Shown here one piece after another: positions 38,200-49,842 of a DNA stretch of 64,000 nt. The stretch is taken from assembly GCA_037176845.1 (NCBI GenBank), contig JAYKXP010000027.1, forward strand, positions 248,001-312,000, given 5' to 3'. The notes below the pieces were generated by a model. The model had not been told where the DNA came from. It saw only the letters and a list, made by a program, of their open reading frames with translations, and ran no database searches. The translations under genes and the position numbers were made by a program. Position 1 is the first letter of the stretch; each line of letters starts with the position of its first letter. Origin of the DNA: Paramarasmius palmivorus. Its lineage: Eukaryota; Basidiomycota; Agaricomycetes; Agaricales; Marasmiaceae.

Positions 38200-40749
38200 A
38201 TGTTGCAAGCAGTAAGCGCACTATTGGCGATCGCGTTGGTCTCTTGGGTACTCTTCCGAAGGCGTGGCGGGAATCCTACCTTGCATAACATTCCAGGTCC
38301 GAAGAGATCGTCATGGTGGAAAGGTGAGTTGTAGTACATCCTGTTTTGCTTGATGTATCTGACAAGGCGTCTTCAAGGCCACTTGGGGGAGGTGTACGAT
38401 CCATATGGTTGGGACTTTCATGCTATGATGGAGAACTGTGCGTGTTGCATTACCTCGTTTGATGCTGTTGTCTGACTGATACCGATTACTCCGCTTCAGA
38501 TGGTCCGACAACTGTCTATGACAGTTGGTTTGGTGTGAGTGAACTCCTTTTCTGACAAGAATTGCTTGATTTATCCTGTTCTTTGAAGACCAAGATGCTC
38601 TACACATGGGATTCGAAAGCGATGCACCATGTTTTAGTCAAGGCAAGCGTAGGCCTCCTACCTTTTTTCATCCACGTACTTACACCTCTGTCACTAGGAA
38701 TCATTGAATTGGAGCATGGATCGTGGCCATGTCCTGTAGGTACCTTTTCATTTGCAGGTATCAGGTTTAAATCTGACTTGTGACGGTCAAGCTTGAACAA
38801 GCTTCTCTTCGGTGAAGGCTTGATATCAACGGAAGGTTCAGTTCATCGCAGGCAGCGCAGACAGCTCATGCCTGTCTTCACCGCCGAACACATGCGTGAG
38901 ATGGGTTAGTTTGAGCTTTTATCGATCTCGACAATTGTCTGACAATTGGCTCAGTTCCTATCTTCTACAGAGTCAGCTACAAGGTACGTCATTTTACTCT
39001 CCTCCATTCTCGATCCTAGCTCATTGGCAGCAGTTGAGAGACACCATCGCAAAGCGTGTTGAAAACGGAACCCAAGAGGTTCGTGAGCCTCACCTCATCC
39101 ATTTGGCTAACAACCAATACAATGTTCAGATTGAAATGCTGTCCTGGCTATCTCGTACCGCTTTCGAACTCATCGGTCAATCTGGTCTGGGAGTCTCGTT
39201 TGATGCTCTCGATGACGAAGAGGGTGCGCATCCGTTTAGTGGGATCATTAAGAACGTTATGTATGTCCCTCTTTCAATTCCCCATACATCTCCTGATAAC
39301 CTATGGACACCTAGACCTCTTGTATCTCGTATTTTCTTGGCCTGCCACTACCTTCTCCCAGCAGCTAACAGGATAGGAACCCCAAATTTCCGGCGTTGGT
39401 TTGTGAAGAACTCGCCGTGGGGTGATATGCGATACGCAGAATACCTATCGTATTATATGTGGGATCTATCCGAGGAGATTTTCGAGGGCAAGAAACGTGA
39501 TTTGGAGAAAGGCGACGAGGCAGTTCATGAGCAACTGACGAGGGGGAAGGATATCCTTAGTGTACTCAGTGGGTATTCTGATTGTTCTCTTGCCTCAACA
39601 ACCATGCTCACTATGACGGATGGCAGTGAACGCGAACATGAACGCGGATGCGAAGAATAAGCTTGAGGAGAAGGAGCTCATTGGGCAGGTGTGTTCTATG
39701 CATCTATATCTGAATATGACGGTTTATCGCGTTCCTCACAGATGTCGTAAGATCTTCTCCTTCATCCTTTACGTGTCACTCTTGACTTGTCTTCATCCAG
39801 GACAATCATGTTTGCAGCTATGGACACCACCTCGGTACGTGTCTTCCAGTCGCTTGTATATCACATTCTAAATGCGCTTGTAGAGTGCTTTAGCTCGTAC
39901 GCTTGATGTCCTCTCTACGAGACCAGAGGTTCAAGAAAGGCTTCGTCAAGAGATCATCGAATCTCGTATCAAGAACGACGGAGCAGACCCTGACTACGAT
40001 GAATTGTTGAGACTCCCGTATCTTGATGCTGTATGTAAGGAGATTTTGCGATTGTGGGTCTGAGAGTTGTTCAGCGCATTTCTACCGGCTAACAGTGAAG
40101 TAGATATGCTCCCGTCCATCGAATTATCCGAACGTAAGTATCTCCTTGTCTTCAGTCGTTCACCCAGCTTGACCAGGATCCGAAACAGATCGAGCGAGGA
40201 CTCCGTTATACCCCTAGCAACACCAGTGACAGGAAAGGACGGGTCCCAGATAACCGAGATATTCTTCCCCAAGGGATCCGATGTTTATATATCGTTGATC
40301 GCAAGTAATCGAAGCGAAGACATCTGGGGACCGGATGCGAAAGAGTGGAATCCTGAGCGATGGCTTAACCCACTACCCAGTACAGTCGTGGAGGCCAAGA
40401 TACCTGGTGTCTATGCCAACTTGTGAGCTCGTCCAGAGATTCTGTGTCGACTTTGTGCTCACCTACCACCAGAATGACATTCAACGCCGGCGGAAGGTCA
40501 TGCATAGGATTCCAATTTTCCGTGTTGGAAATGAGTATGTGTTTGCTTTAGACCTAGCGCACCCACTCCGGCTAACATCTCCTGCTCCCAGAAACCGTCC
40601 TCGCTCTCCTTGTCGAGTCTTTCAGATTCGAGGCTACCGGAAAAGAGATCATATATGAGTTAAGTGGTGTGGCGAATCCAACGGTGAAGGGTGAGCTGGA
40701 ACAAGGAATGAGGTTGCCGATGAAGGTTACAGCAGTAAAACAAAAGTAA
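38200..40749 (+). CDS. Cytochrome P450 (type B, copy 2)
   Basis: Paralogue of the gene at 5.7-8.3 kb with the same exon plan. Starts MLQAVSALLAIALVSWVLF (anchor) then IPGPKRSSWW; an in-frame Met 17 codons upstream was not chosen because the paralogue starts at this hydrophobic segment. Motifs: HRRQRRQLMP, ELIGQSGLGVSFD, I-helix region FAAMDTTS in place of AGxDT, K-helix EILR, and heme loop FNAGGRSCIG with Cys ligand. The C-terminus is KVTAVKQK. A 5-nt exon (39742-39746) is conserved with the paralogue. Intact by eye. ER-bound monooxygenase; substrate unknown. Confidence 0.88.
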
Positions 40750-41342
40750 TATATATATGGCTTGTAGATAACGGCCGCTCTTGATTTCCTTTCTCTGGTA
40801 CGGTGTTGATTTGATGTCGTAATTATACTACGCCAGATACACTGGCATTCATCGAACGTACATGAGTTAGAACGTTCTACCGAGATGACGAACAGCATTA
40901 CCATGCGACTCACACTAGCGCCAGTGAGGTATTGATACAAAACAGTATAGTATTGGGAATAAGTGTGATCATGCAGTCGTAAAATCGTGAGGTAAAGGAT
41001 GAAATAGTGACACAAGTATTCGATTCGTAAAAAAAACACGAACTGAATGTACTTTACTTATGAGGAATTTATTGTCAAATGAACGCCAGAAGTGATAGTC
41101 TAGCGGAGATGCATTGGCCACTGGCAAGGGCGAGCTCGCGATCGATAGATTGCTATGGGTAGGGTCAGGCAGGCCTTGCAATGTTACCAGCCGTTAGTTT
41201 GCAACTGCGCACTTGGGTGGAGAGAAGACACGGTGGGGTGTTGAGAGGACAAAGGAAGGCGAGGTATTGTCAACGCGGTCACACCCCCGTTCGTGGGAAC
41301 CGAACCTTTCTTTCCTGAACCAGCATCTTCCCCTGCAACGAA
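40750..41342. other. Intergenic region
   Basis: About 590 bp with no supported gene; marks the change from metabolic genes to the accessory repeat-family patch. Confidence 0.35.
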
Positions 41343-42347
41343 ATGTTGTCTCTGCAAGATATATCGACTTCCGGCGATCCTAACATTGACCTCGAACCAT
41401 TTGCTCCAGTGGAAAAGGATGATTCTTGGGCAGCAATGGTGGGCATCCGTTGAACATCTCAATCTCGGTACTAATAGTTACCCCAGGAATTTGCTCGATT
41501 CGAATGGTTGTTTGGTCTTGAACATCACGGATTTCCGTTTGAAAGCGAACAAAACGTGGTCACTGGTACGTGCGCTGAATCTCGCCATTTGCAAAGGAGA
41601 TTTATCTTGCTATGACATAGTCTCGAAAGATACTTCGTCACTTATCCGGGAGAATGTTTTGCGACTCACACCTATGAAGGACGTCATTGAGAAAGGACTA
41701 GACATCATCCAGCACAATAGAAATGCGAGATTATCTGAACGGAGAGGTTTACACGTAAGTCGTCTATTCATCTTGATCGGCAAGTAATGATTTCCCTCGA
41801 GGAGTTTGGTGAAGGTCCCTGGGAATACGTACTGTTCCCCGGGAGGTACTGTCCAAGGATGAATGAACCCAAATGGCTTCCGCCACTGTTTTGTCGTTCG
41901 CCAAACGGAGAAATGCTAGCCCTGGAATTTGACCACCAGAACTTCGCTACATTTCCACGTATCACCTCCATGATCCACCCAGCCATCGTCATCTTCCTCA
42001 TGGTACTGTACAGCCCCCAACACCACGGTCCCAAGAGCCTATGGGATGAAGTAGTACACCCCTTCCTGCGCATCCGGTGTACCTGGCCATTTGAAATGAA
42101 TGCTGCTTCCCAGTTTGCACCGAAAATGGCATCGTCCACGAAAAGGAAGCGTAGCCACTCCATACCCTCTTGTGATGGTGATCAGGAGACTGCCTCCTCT
42201 TCGACAGGAACATACGCCTCAGACATTCCATCATCTGACGACGACGAGGAATCTCTGATGCCTCTTGGGGATGACAAGGGCGACGACTTTGAGTTGGACG
42301 TGGAATCTTGGGCTTGGAAGGTCATACCCCGAGACGTTGTCGGATAA
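41343..42347 (+). CDS. Unknown tandem family, copy 1 (C-terminus frameshifted)
   Basis: Unrecognised protein, paralogous to copies at 45.1 and 46.8 kb. Starts MLSLQDISTSGDPN and includes FARFEWLFGLEHHGFPFES, FGEGPWEYVLFPG, ITSMIHPAIVIFL, a Ser/acidic stretch (ASSSTGTYASDIPSSDDDEE) and SWAWKVIPRD. Introns at 41439-41486, about 41564-41625 and about 41756-41806. Relative to copy 2, one base is missing around 42328-42331, so this copy stops at 42345-42347. The remaining C-terminal homology (RRCRIMIFDD, YAQEPAL, RKRPRQS) continues in the next frame to 42517. Function unknown; a distant tie to basidiomycete HNH-like hypothetical proteins is possible. Confidence 0.6.
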
Positions 42348-42517
42348 TGATATTCGATGACTGTCGAAAGGACAGAATACTCAGGAAGTATGCCCAAGAG
42401 CCAGCGCTAGGACTGGAACAGGTGGATGATTGCTTGAAGCAGGAAGACGAGAAGCGGAGCACGCTTGCTAAGCCGTTGGAATGTCGGCCATCGAGGAAGA
42501 GGCCACGGCAGAGTTGA

Positions 42518-43001
42518 TCATTATACATTATGTCTTTCTTCCCTTTCACGTACATCGGGACGCTATCTGTATTGCTATCCAGAGGATCACATGTAAACAT
42601 AGTACCGTGTTTGTATCTTTAGAAAATATACTACGTACCACTACTCATTGGATATGGCATCCTCGACATGGATCAAGCCAGGGACTGAGATAGATCAACC
42701 TTGAATTGTATGTACGTCCTCGTACTTTGTCAGATTGCAATCGACGAAAGTCAGTCGCGGAAAGGTTACAAGCTGCCTTCGCCGATCGAACCAAGGTATG
42801 ATGGAGGTAATGCAATGAATGAGTAACAAGAGAATATGTACAAGGAAGCGCCTTTGATGACTGTAGGTATGAAGGCAGGCGTGAAGAGTTCGTGAGTCAT
42901 GTATGAAATTAGGTGTAGAAAAGAGGGAAGTAATCTAAGGACAAGTAAAAAAAGGAAAGGAAACATAGTTCAAAGGGAGCTTCTGACTCGGACTGCCTGA
43001 T
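42518..43001. other. 3' flank of copy 1, partly repeated after copy 2
   Basis: About 480 bp. The segment around 42590-42660 resembles the flank of copy 2 around 46415-46490 (shared words such as ACATGTAAACA and ACTACGTACCA), so the duplicated unit extended past the coding region. No gene. Confidence 0.5.
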
Positions 43002-44813
43002 TCATGGCTTACCCTTCCTGGAGCCTGTCTTAGACGCACCGCTCTTAGAGCCTGCCTTGGAGGTGCCCTTCTTGGAGGCGGCACGTCTAGGCCGAGAAGG
43101 GCCAGGCTCATGAACAGCAGCAGCTTCGTCGACTTTGCTCGACGACTTGGCGGCATTAGAGGAAGAAGCCATGGAGCATGTGCGAGGACGAGTGGGAGGA
43201 GGCTGGGAAGGCATTGCATCTTGATCTGCATCGGCTACAGACCTGTCTGGATTGGACCGAGCCGCTTTAGAGCGGGTGCGTGGTCTAGAAGTGCCAGCAG
43301 CATTAGAATCTGCACCTCCCCTGTCGGATTTGGTTGTCGATCGGGTGACTCTACCAGTGGGGTTTGAGTCGTTGAGAGCAGCACGCTCGGGGAGTTTACC
43401 TTTGTCTTCTAACGTCTCGGGTTTGACAGGCCAGGATCCGACTTCCAAGCGTGTATATCCTGAGGCACATTTCAAGCAGCGTTGCATGCTCCGTGTCGGT
43501 GACAAGGTCCTGTACTCTCCATGTACGCTCCTGCCGAGACTCTATCTGATTCTTGAGAACGTAGAGGAATTCGCCGACGTTTGCGGTAACAAGCCAGGGA
43601 TCCTGCCATGACATGGGCTCTAGTTTGGGCGATTTCCGGACTGGGCGGCATGTGTCGAAAGCGTCGTCGTCGTCTTCTGTGTTAGTATATCCCTTTAGAT
43701 GATCCTCTGTGTCGCGATCCCACGGAGGCTGTTGGGAGTATTGAGAATCCTGAACAGTTGCACTAGTGTGAGCTTACCACTTCCAGTGGATACTGCAAAC
43801 GTTGATAGGAGAATTTGTACTTGAGATCCTCAACCATCTCCAGCTCGTGGTCTTCAACCCTTGGGGGCGCTATCAACCGTTCGCGCGAGTAGAGGAACCT
43901 CTTTGAACACAAAACGCCAACCACCGAATATTTATAGTTTCCAGGCGGAAATGTCTATTACACAGTATAAGCTAGGATGAGGCTACTTTTCAACTGACAC
44001 GTTACCTTGCGACGCGAGATGCCTATGTCATCATTGTTGGCCTTTCCTCTATGTAGTGCCTGTATTTCCTCCGAAAACTGGAAGATGGCTCTCAGCGTGT
44101 CAATGTCCGGTACGAGTTTGATCAATCCTCTGTCGAGCGCATAGTGTGTAGTTGCATTCACTACACAGTTAAATCATGAGGTCACGGTCAACACAAGCCC
44201 AGCTGCTAGCACACACCTAACCAAAAATTCCGGGAAGAATGAATATTGAAGGACTTGTGACTATCTCCGAGAACCCATTCCAGAAATGTCAACTAGAAAC
44301 GCAGAGGATTAACGATTCCGGTGAATAAAGTAAAATGGAGAAAGGCGCACGTAGTGACTATGCAGGGCTTGCACTGACAGGAATAACGTGCGCGAGCTGT
44401 AAGCAAACACACATAAGTGTCACGATGCACCTTGCACCAAATTCATGGAGCGTGGCTAGTTTGAAATGTGTCTGCTCTCTCGATAGACCAGTCCTCCCAA
44501 TCATCCTCTGCTCGGGTGTCTCCGGGAAGGTGGTGGTACCTTCAGGAAGCTTTGGTTCGCCAAGTTTCTCAATCTCGTCCAATGCATTGTCATCATCGGG
44601 GTCGGGGGGATCGTCAGGTTGCATTGCGTTGGCGGCATCAACCCAAGCGCGGAGATCAAGGTTGGCCCGATCGTCTCCTACCTGGAGAAGGGGAGAAGCT
44701 TCGGTGAGTGGGTATCCATTGGAACGGATGAGAGCTTGAGGGGGAGGAGTAGGTCTTGGGACCCCCGAGTCCACACCTAGAAAGTTGTTCGTAGAATTTT
44801 CGGCCGTTGCCAT
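43002..44813 (-). CDS. Hypothetical protein, distant relative of the tandem family
   Basis: Starts MATAENSTNNFLGVDSG; exon one is acidic/proline-rich (DDPPDPDDDNALDEIEKLG). The next exon, LTFLEWVLGDSHKSFNIHSS then RNFWLVNATTHYALDRG, aligns in layout with the FEWLFG...FPFES region of the tandem family. It resembles mushroom hypothetical proteins sometimes annotated as HNH-like, but no intact HNH triad is visible. Later exons: FPPGNYKYSVVGV and SWQDPWLVTANVGEFLYVL. The last part is a Ser/Lys/Arg-rich low-complexity tail ending TGSRKGKP. The join into that tail (about 43400-43500) is uncertain because the upstream frame closes at a stop there; an intron or a frameshift could explain it. Function unknown. 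Confidence 0.5.
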
Positions 44814-45128
44814 TGAAGGAGAGAAGAGGAAGGCGATTCCAGTGCAACAAGTTGGCAGCTACTTATTGCGGTTTTATCGATATCAGTACGTCGGGGTTTC
44901 AATTTGTGTGGCATAGTGATTCATGATTTGATGATTCCCTCCATTGTCCTGGCCTTCGAAGATGGTCAATGAGAACTTGAGAAGACAGAGATTTGCTAAA
45001 CGTGGAGGACAATGGAAGGGATTGTTAAGCGCCCATGTTCGAGTCACGATCACGCCACCCATCGTGAGACTTTTGCACCACTCTGTTCTGTGCCATCACC
45101 ATAACTTACATCCCACACAAAACTAGGG
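44814..45128. other. Divergent intergenic region
   Basis: About 315 bp between the hypothetical minus-strand gene and tandem-family copy 2. No motif recognised. Confidence 0.35.
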
Positions 45129-46335
45129 ATGACCTCTCTACAAGATGTACATGCTTCCAAAGACACCGATATGAAACTTCTGCGTGTACCTCTAGTATCC
45201 AGAACCGACGGTTGTGCAGCAATGGTATAGGATCTACCCTAGTGTGGTCGTTCAGCTGACTAATCCAATGGACAGGAACTCACCCACTTCGAATGGGCAT
45301 TTGGCTTCGATTATCGTGGCTTCCCTTTTGAAAGTGATCATAATATAGTAACTGGTGGGTTCCACACTCTATCCCTTCAAGAGCATATCTAAATCCTGAT
45401 CATAGTGCCTACGAATCTTGCATCATGCCTTCGGGAGAAAACATTATGTCTCGCGCCCAGCAAGGAGGTCTTTCAGCAAGTGCAGGAGATAATAAAGCAT
45501 AACAATACTGCTGAAGTACATGAACGGCGTACATTTCAGGTGAGAGTTCACCGAATTCTTAAAGACGCAATTCTCATAGCACCAGGAATTCGGCGAAGGT
45601 CCTTGGGAATACATACTCTTCCCTGGATGGATGGATCGGAAAACATTCAAGCCCAAATACCTACCGCAGCTATATCTCCGTTCGTCGAGTGGGGACATGT
45701 CGCCTCTTCACTATAATACACAGGACTACGACTCCCTTCCCCGAATCACATCCATGATACACCCTACAATCGCCATCTTTCTCTTTATTTTGCGGCCACC
45801 AGACCTCTCATCTGCCCCGGAAATTCTGAAGGAAAACATATTTCTTCCAGCTCTTAGTACCCTCGCTATCTGGCCGGCGTGGTCGCATAACCGATTCAAA
45901 ACTCTATCGTCATCGTCATCGTCGAAAAGAAAGCGTTCAGATTCCATTGCTTCCGACGCTGTCACATGCAAATGCACTCAATGCATCAATTGCTACGAGA
46001 CCGCATCCTCTTCTACAGGGACATATGCCTCTGATATTGCTTCTTCTGACGATGAAGTATCCTTCGGACCTGCGGGAGACGACGAAGACGACAAGTTTGA
46101 GCTGAATGTGTCAGCTTGGGCTGACAAGGTCATTCCTCAGAGACGTTGTCGAATCGTCAATTTCGACGATCTAGGGAACGACAGAATACTCCAAAGATAT
46201 GCGCAGGAGCCAGCTTTAAGTCCGGAGCAGGTAGACGGTGCTTTGAAGGAGGAAAATGAGAAGAGGAATACGCTGGCTGGGCCACTGCAGAAGGTTTCAT
46301 GTCAGCTATCGAAGAAGAGGCCACGGCGGAGTTGA
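45129..46335 (+). CDS. Unknown tandem family, copy 2 (intact)
   Basis: The intact member, about 340 residues after removing three introns (about 45228-45276, 45355-45404, 45540-45586). Starts MTSLQDVHASKDTDMKLL, then FEWAFGFDYRGFPFES, LCLAPSKEVFQQVQEI, FGEGPWEYILFPGW, ITSMIHPTIAIFLF, a basic/Ser patch SSSKRKRSDSIAS (possible nuclear signal), ASSSTGTYASDIASSDDE, RRCRIVNFDDLGNDRILQRY and a basic end SKKRPRRS. The pattern, with two basic patches around an acidic linker, suggests a nuclear protein; that is inference. No named domain. It serves as the reference against which the breaks in copies 1 and 3 can be seen. Confidence 0.65.
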
Positions 46336-46561
46336 TGATCAAGCTTTCTTTACTTTCTCGGCACATCAGTTTGCTATCGGTATCTACATTGCTATCTAGA
46401 GGTCCTGAGAGGAACACATGTAAACACACAGTACTATATTTGTATCATTAGAACCTATACTACGTACCAGCTACTACTCGTTGATTAGGACATGTCATGA
46501 ATCAACCTCAGATCAACCTAACAGCTTGCTCAGCGCGTTACTTGAATTCGAGCTTCAAATC

Positions 46562-46615
46562 AGCGACTTCCCTGTCGACATTTGGGAACAAATCATGGCT
46601 TTTCTTCCAACGTAA
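46562..46615 (+). pseudogene. F-box gene fragment
   Basis: Reads SDFPVDIWEQIMAFLPT then a stop, nearly the same as TDLPADIWEEIIAFLPI in the F-box gene at 48.1 kb, including at DNA level (GACATTTGGGAA, GCTTTTCTTCC). No further open continuation is visible. It sits between copies 2 and 3 of the tandem family. Confidence 0.65.
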
Positions 46616-46739
46616 CGGGAGCTCAGGCTTTTCATCTCAACCACGATCCTTCAAGACGCAGTTGGTGTCTAATCGTGATACCGTCTTTGCAAGACATAAC
46701 GACTTCCAGTAGTCCTCATACCGAGCTTGAAGCTTGAAG

Positions 46740-47870
46740 TCTACTCGTTGGGTTGGGAAGGATGATTCTTAGGCAACAATGGTGCGTTATCATGCAAGGT
46801 GGAATCTTTCTTAGTATTCAACATTGGCTAGGAATTTGCTCGATTCGAGTGGTTTTTCGGTCTCGAATATCGCATGTTTCCGTTTGGCACAATGACAGCA
46901 AGTACAACATGGTCAAAGGTGTGTATATTCACCGAGATGGCACTACAAATCCCCTTTCACTTATGCCATTACCAGTATCGAAAATCGAAAGTCGAAAAAA
47001 CCTGCAATGAATACCTAAAACCTCTTCTCCGACGTGTATTCCTCCCACTATGGATGTGATTCAAAAGGGTCTGGATATTGTTCAACACAGTCGTAAAGCG
47101 GGAGCTGAGGAGCGGCCGGGCCTGAAGATATAGTGCTTACCCGAAGGTCAAGGTGTGTTGAACTGTTACTTCAAAGTTTTAAATCAACATCTAATATTCT
47201 TCATCAGGGATTCGGCGAGAGGCCCTGGGAGTACGTTTCCTGAAAGATACGATACAAGAACAACGAATCCGCAATATCTTCCTACACTATTCTATTGCTC
47301 GTCAAACGGGGAGATGCTGCCTCTCGAATACATACAACCCCCACAACTCAGACACATCACTTCGACGATTCACCCAGTTGTCGTTATTCTACTCGCGATC
47401 CTGTATGGGTGTCAACTCAACGACATTCCTCAGAGTTTGATGCAGGTTTGATGGTGAAAGTGGTTCCCTTACTCAACCTAATTCGTGATGCTTGACCGTA
47501 CGGAGCGGACGTCAGTTTTCGTTTGGTGTTTTACACTTGGATCTGCTCCGACATTGACGGAAGGTTGCCTCGTCTATGGGAACCTACTCCTCCGATATCC
47601 CTTCTTCCAACGAAGACGAACCCCTCAGACCTGTCCGGGATGAAGAAGACGAAAATTTCGGGTTGGATGTTCCATCTTGAGCTTGCAAGGACATGATCCC
47701 TCCAAGACGTTGTCGGATCGTTAGCTTTGACGAGCTCGGGAACGACAAAGTACTTCAGAAATATGCGCAGGAGCCGGCGCTATGTCCGGCGCAAGTAGAT
47801 GTATTAAAGGACGAAGATCAGAAGCAGAGCACGCTGGCTCGCCGAGGAAGAGGCTACAGCGGTGTCCCAT
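46740..47870 (+). pseudogene. Unknown tandem family, copy 3 (dead)
   Basis: Homology runs through the whole family: KDDS*ATM (46758-46781), FARFEWFFGLEYRMFPFG, the FGER-PWEY region near 47213-47231, MLPLEYIQPPQLRHITSTIHP, and RRCRIVSFDELGNDKVLQKYAQEPAL (47708-47785). Premature stops replace two Trp codons that copy 1 keeps: TAG at 46770-46772 and TGA at 47678-47680. The acidic linker and the 3' end are rearranged or shifted, and no good start codon is visible. It keeps enough similarity to be a fairly recent loss. Not expected to make a full protein. Confidence 0.72.
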
Positions 47871-48096
47871 GTCCATGTTTTCTTCTTCTTTCTTGGTTTA
47901 CATTAATTCGCTATCCTAGTAACGCATGTACCTACAAAGTAGATTATAGTGAGAATTTATACTACACAGCAATATTGAATGGGCATGGTTTGGGTTGAAC
48001 GGGCAGCGCTGCACTGGCGCCTAAAATCGCCGCCGTCGGGCCGGCACTTGAGCTTGAACTGCATCCACCACTAGTGCCCGCTCACTTGACAGTCAA

Positions 48097-49657
48097 ATGG
48101 CTGTAGCCACCGATCTTCCTGCCGACATTTGGGAAGAAATCATAGCTTTTCTTCCTATCACTACCTTAGCGTGTGTATGCCTCATTTCCAAGGCTTTCAA
48201 CGTCCCAGGGACGCGAGTTTTGTATCGTTCCATTGACTTGAACACGCTACATCAGACGATTGGGTGCCTAAAGACACTTAAGGGGAACGAACTCGCTGGA
48301 AGGTCTACTAGAAACCTGTGGATGAATTACAAGTGCGTAATAGTACCGGATAATACTTGCAGCTCATAACTGACAGATCTCGCAGAGTAGAATTGTACCC
48401 AGAGGGATCTGTTGTCATGCAAGGCTTTTTCGGGCTCATAGCTAAGGCTCTAAAGCGTCTTCCAAACCTGAGAACCCTGGAGATTCGGGTGGTTCACCGA
48501 GAGTATCCTCATCTATCTGAATGGTTCGATTACATCTTCGACGATTGCACGTTCCCTCATCTCACAATGCTGCTCCTCTACATGCCTATCACCCCAAACC
48601 TCGTATCTTTTCTCGGTAGACATCAATCCACTATCAGAACCCTGTTCCTTATACCCCTTACAAACTACAACACATATCGAGTTGCGGGAAACAGTTGGCT
48701 GTTCCCCAGCCTTACTTGGCTACACGTTGCTGATACCGTGGCTCCCAACTTCCTATCATCCAGCACACTTCCAGCAGTTGAGAGGTTCGAAACCACCTGC
48801 TCGTTCGAAGTTCCTGGAGTCTCGGTACAGGAGCTCATCAAGTCGATAAAAAAGTCGTGCAAAGAGCACACGTTGATGCAGCTCAATTTCAACCGTAATG
48901 GGTGGAATGTGGAGCTCATTGAAGAGATAGCAGCGAACTCTGTATCGTCCACGATTCTCTCTGTTCATTGCATTTGGTTCAACCAGTTGACAGAAGGGGA
49001 TATATCGCTTCATCAGGTATGCTGCTTCGATACGTACCCGTCAGCTTGCTGACCGATTACAACATGGCAGGAAAGGCTCGAGAAAGTTCAAATCAGCCTG
49101 AGCAAACTGCCGGCCTTGAGATCATTTTATTGGACGGTCGAGACGAAATTTGGAGAGCACCCGCCTCCGCAGTGGAATGTGGACGAGGAGATAGACATCA
49201 TTCTTCGTTTCGGGAAGGTCTGCCCATCCCTGAATAGGTGTCAGTTGCCACGTACGTGCATGTTTCTACTTCTATCATAGCTGGTCTTGACGCCAAGGTA
49301 GATGGCCTCATATGGACGCGGTTCGTCAATGACCTGTGGATGCCTGCAGACGACTCGGCCCGAGAATTCAAGGTTTCTCGGTGGTTATTTACCAAACTAC
49401 ATGCTCGTCATTACCCGGCAGACGAACTTCTGTATTTGATGGATGCATATGCATCACTACATTCCTTCGTCAGAGATGTCATAGAGCGATTTCGGGACGC
49501 GGATAACAAGCTCAAATCCGAGATAGAGGAAGACAAAGATGACTGTAAGGCACGGACATTCGACTTAATGGCGGTAGGGATGGTACTCGGATTCTGGTAT
49601 TCCAGCAGCTTCAAGAGGAATCCGGCATACCGAAAATTCAGGAACATGTATCCTTAA
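48097..49657 (+). CDS. F-box protein
   Basis: Starts MAVATDLPADIWEEIIAFLP followed by ITTLACVCLISKAFNVPGTRVLYRSIDL, a clear F-box and linker. Then degenerate leucine-rich repeats (LKRLPNLRTLEIRVV, FPSLTWLHVADT). Introns near 48336-48378 and 49017-49069. The exon from 49070 reads ERLEKVQISLSKLPAL ... KVCPSLNRCQLP. The final part, GLDAKVDGLIWTRF ... AYRKFRNMYP to 49657, lies in another phase. Only a very short intron (about 29 nt) or a frameshift links them, so the last third is uncertain and the gene may end near 49281 instead. Role: probable substrate receptor of an SCF ubiquitin ligase; target unknown. Confidence 0.65.
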
Positions 49658-49842
49658 CCCGGTGGCAGATAGTGACCCGTTGAGGACGGGATTAATAAAG
49701 ATAGTGAATCTACATATGATACATCGGTATTGTAGTTCTATATGCTTGCTTTGTTCATCATTAATGATTGCAATGAAATGTACTGTAGCTCCCTGGAGTG
49801 CCCATCGAATCTAGGTTTTGTTCCTGACTCATCCGAACGTGC

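Noticed and set aside
43002..43300. Lys/Arg/Ser-rich tail considered as another Kex2 repeat region
   Set aside because: Low-complexity basic sequence with irregular spacing and no signal peptide on the gene; more like a disordered or nuclear tail.
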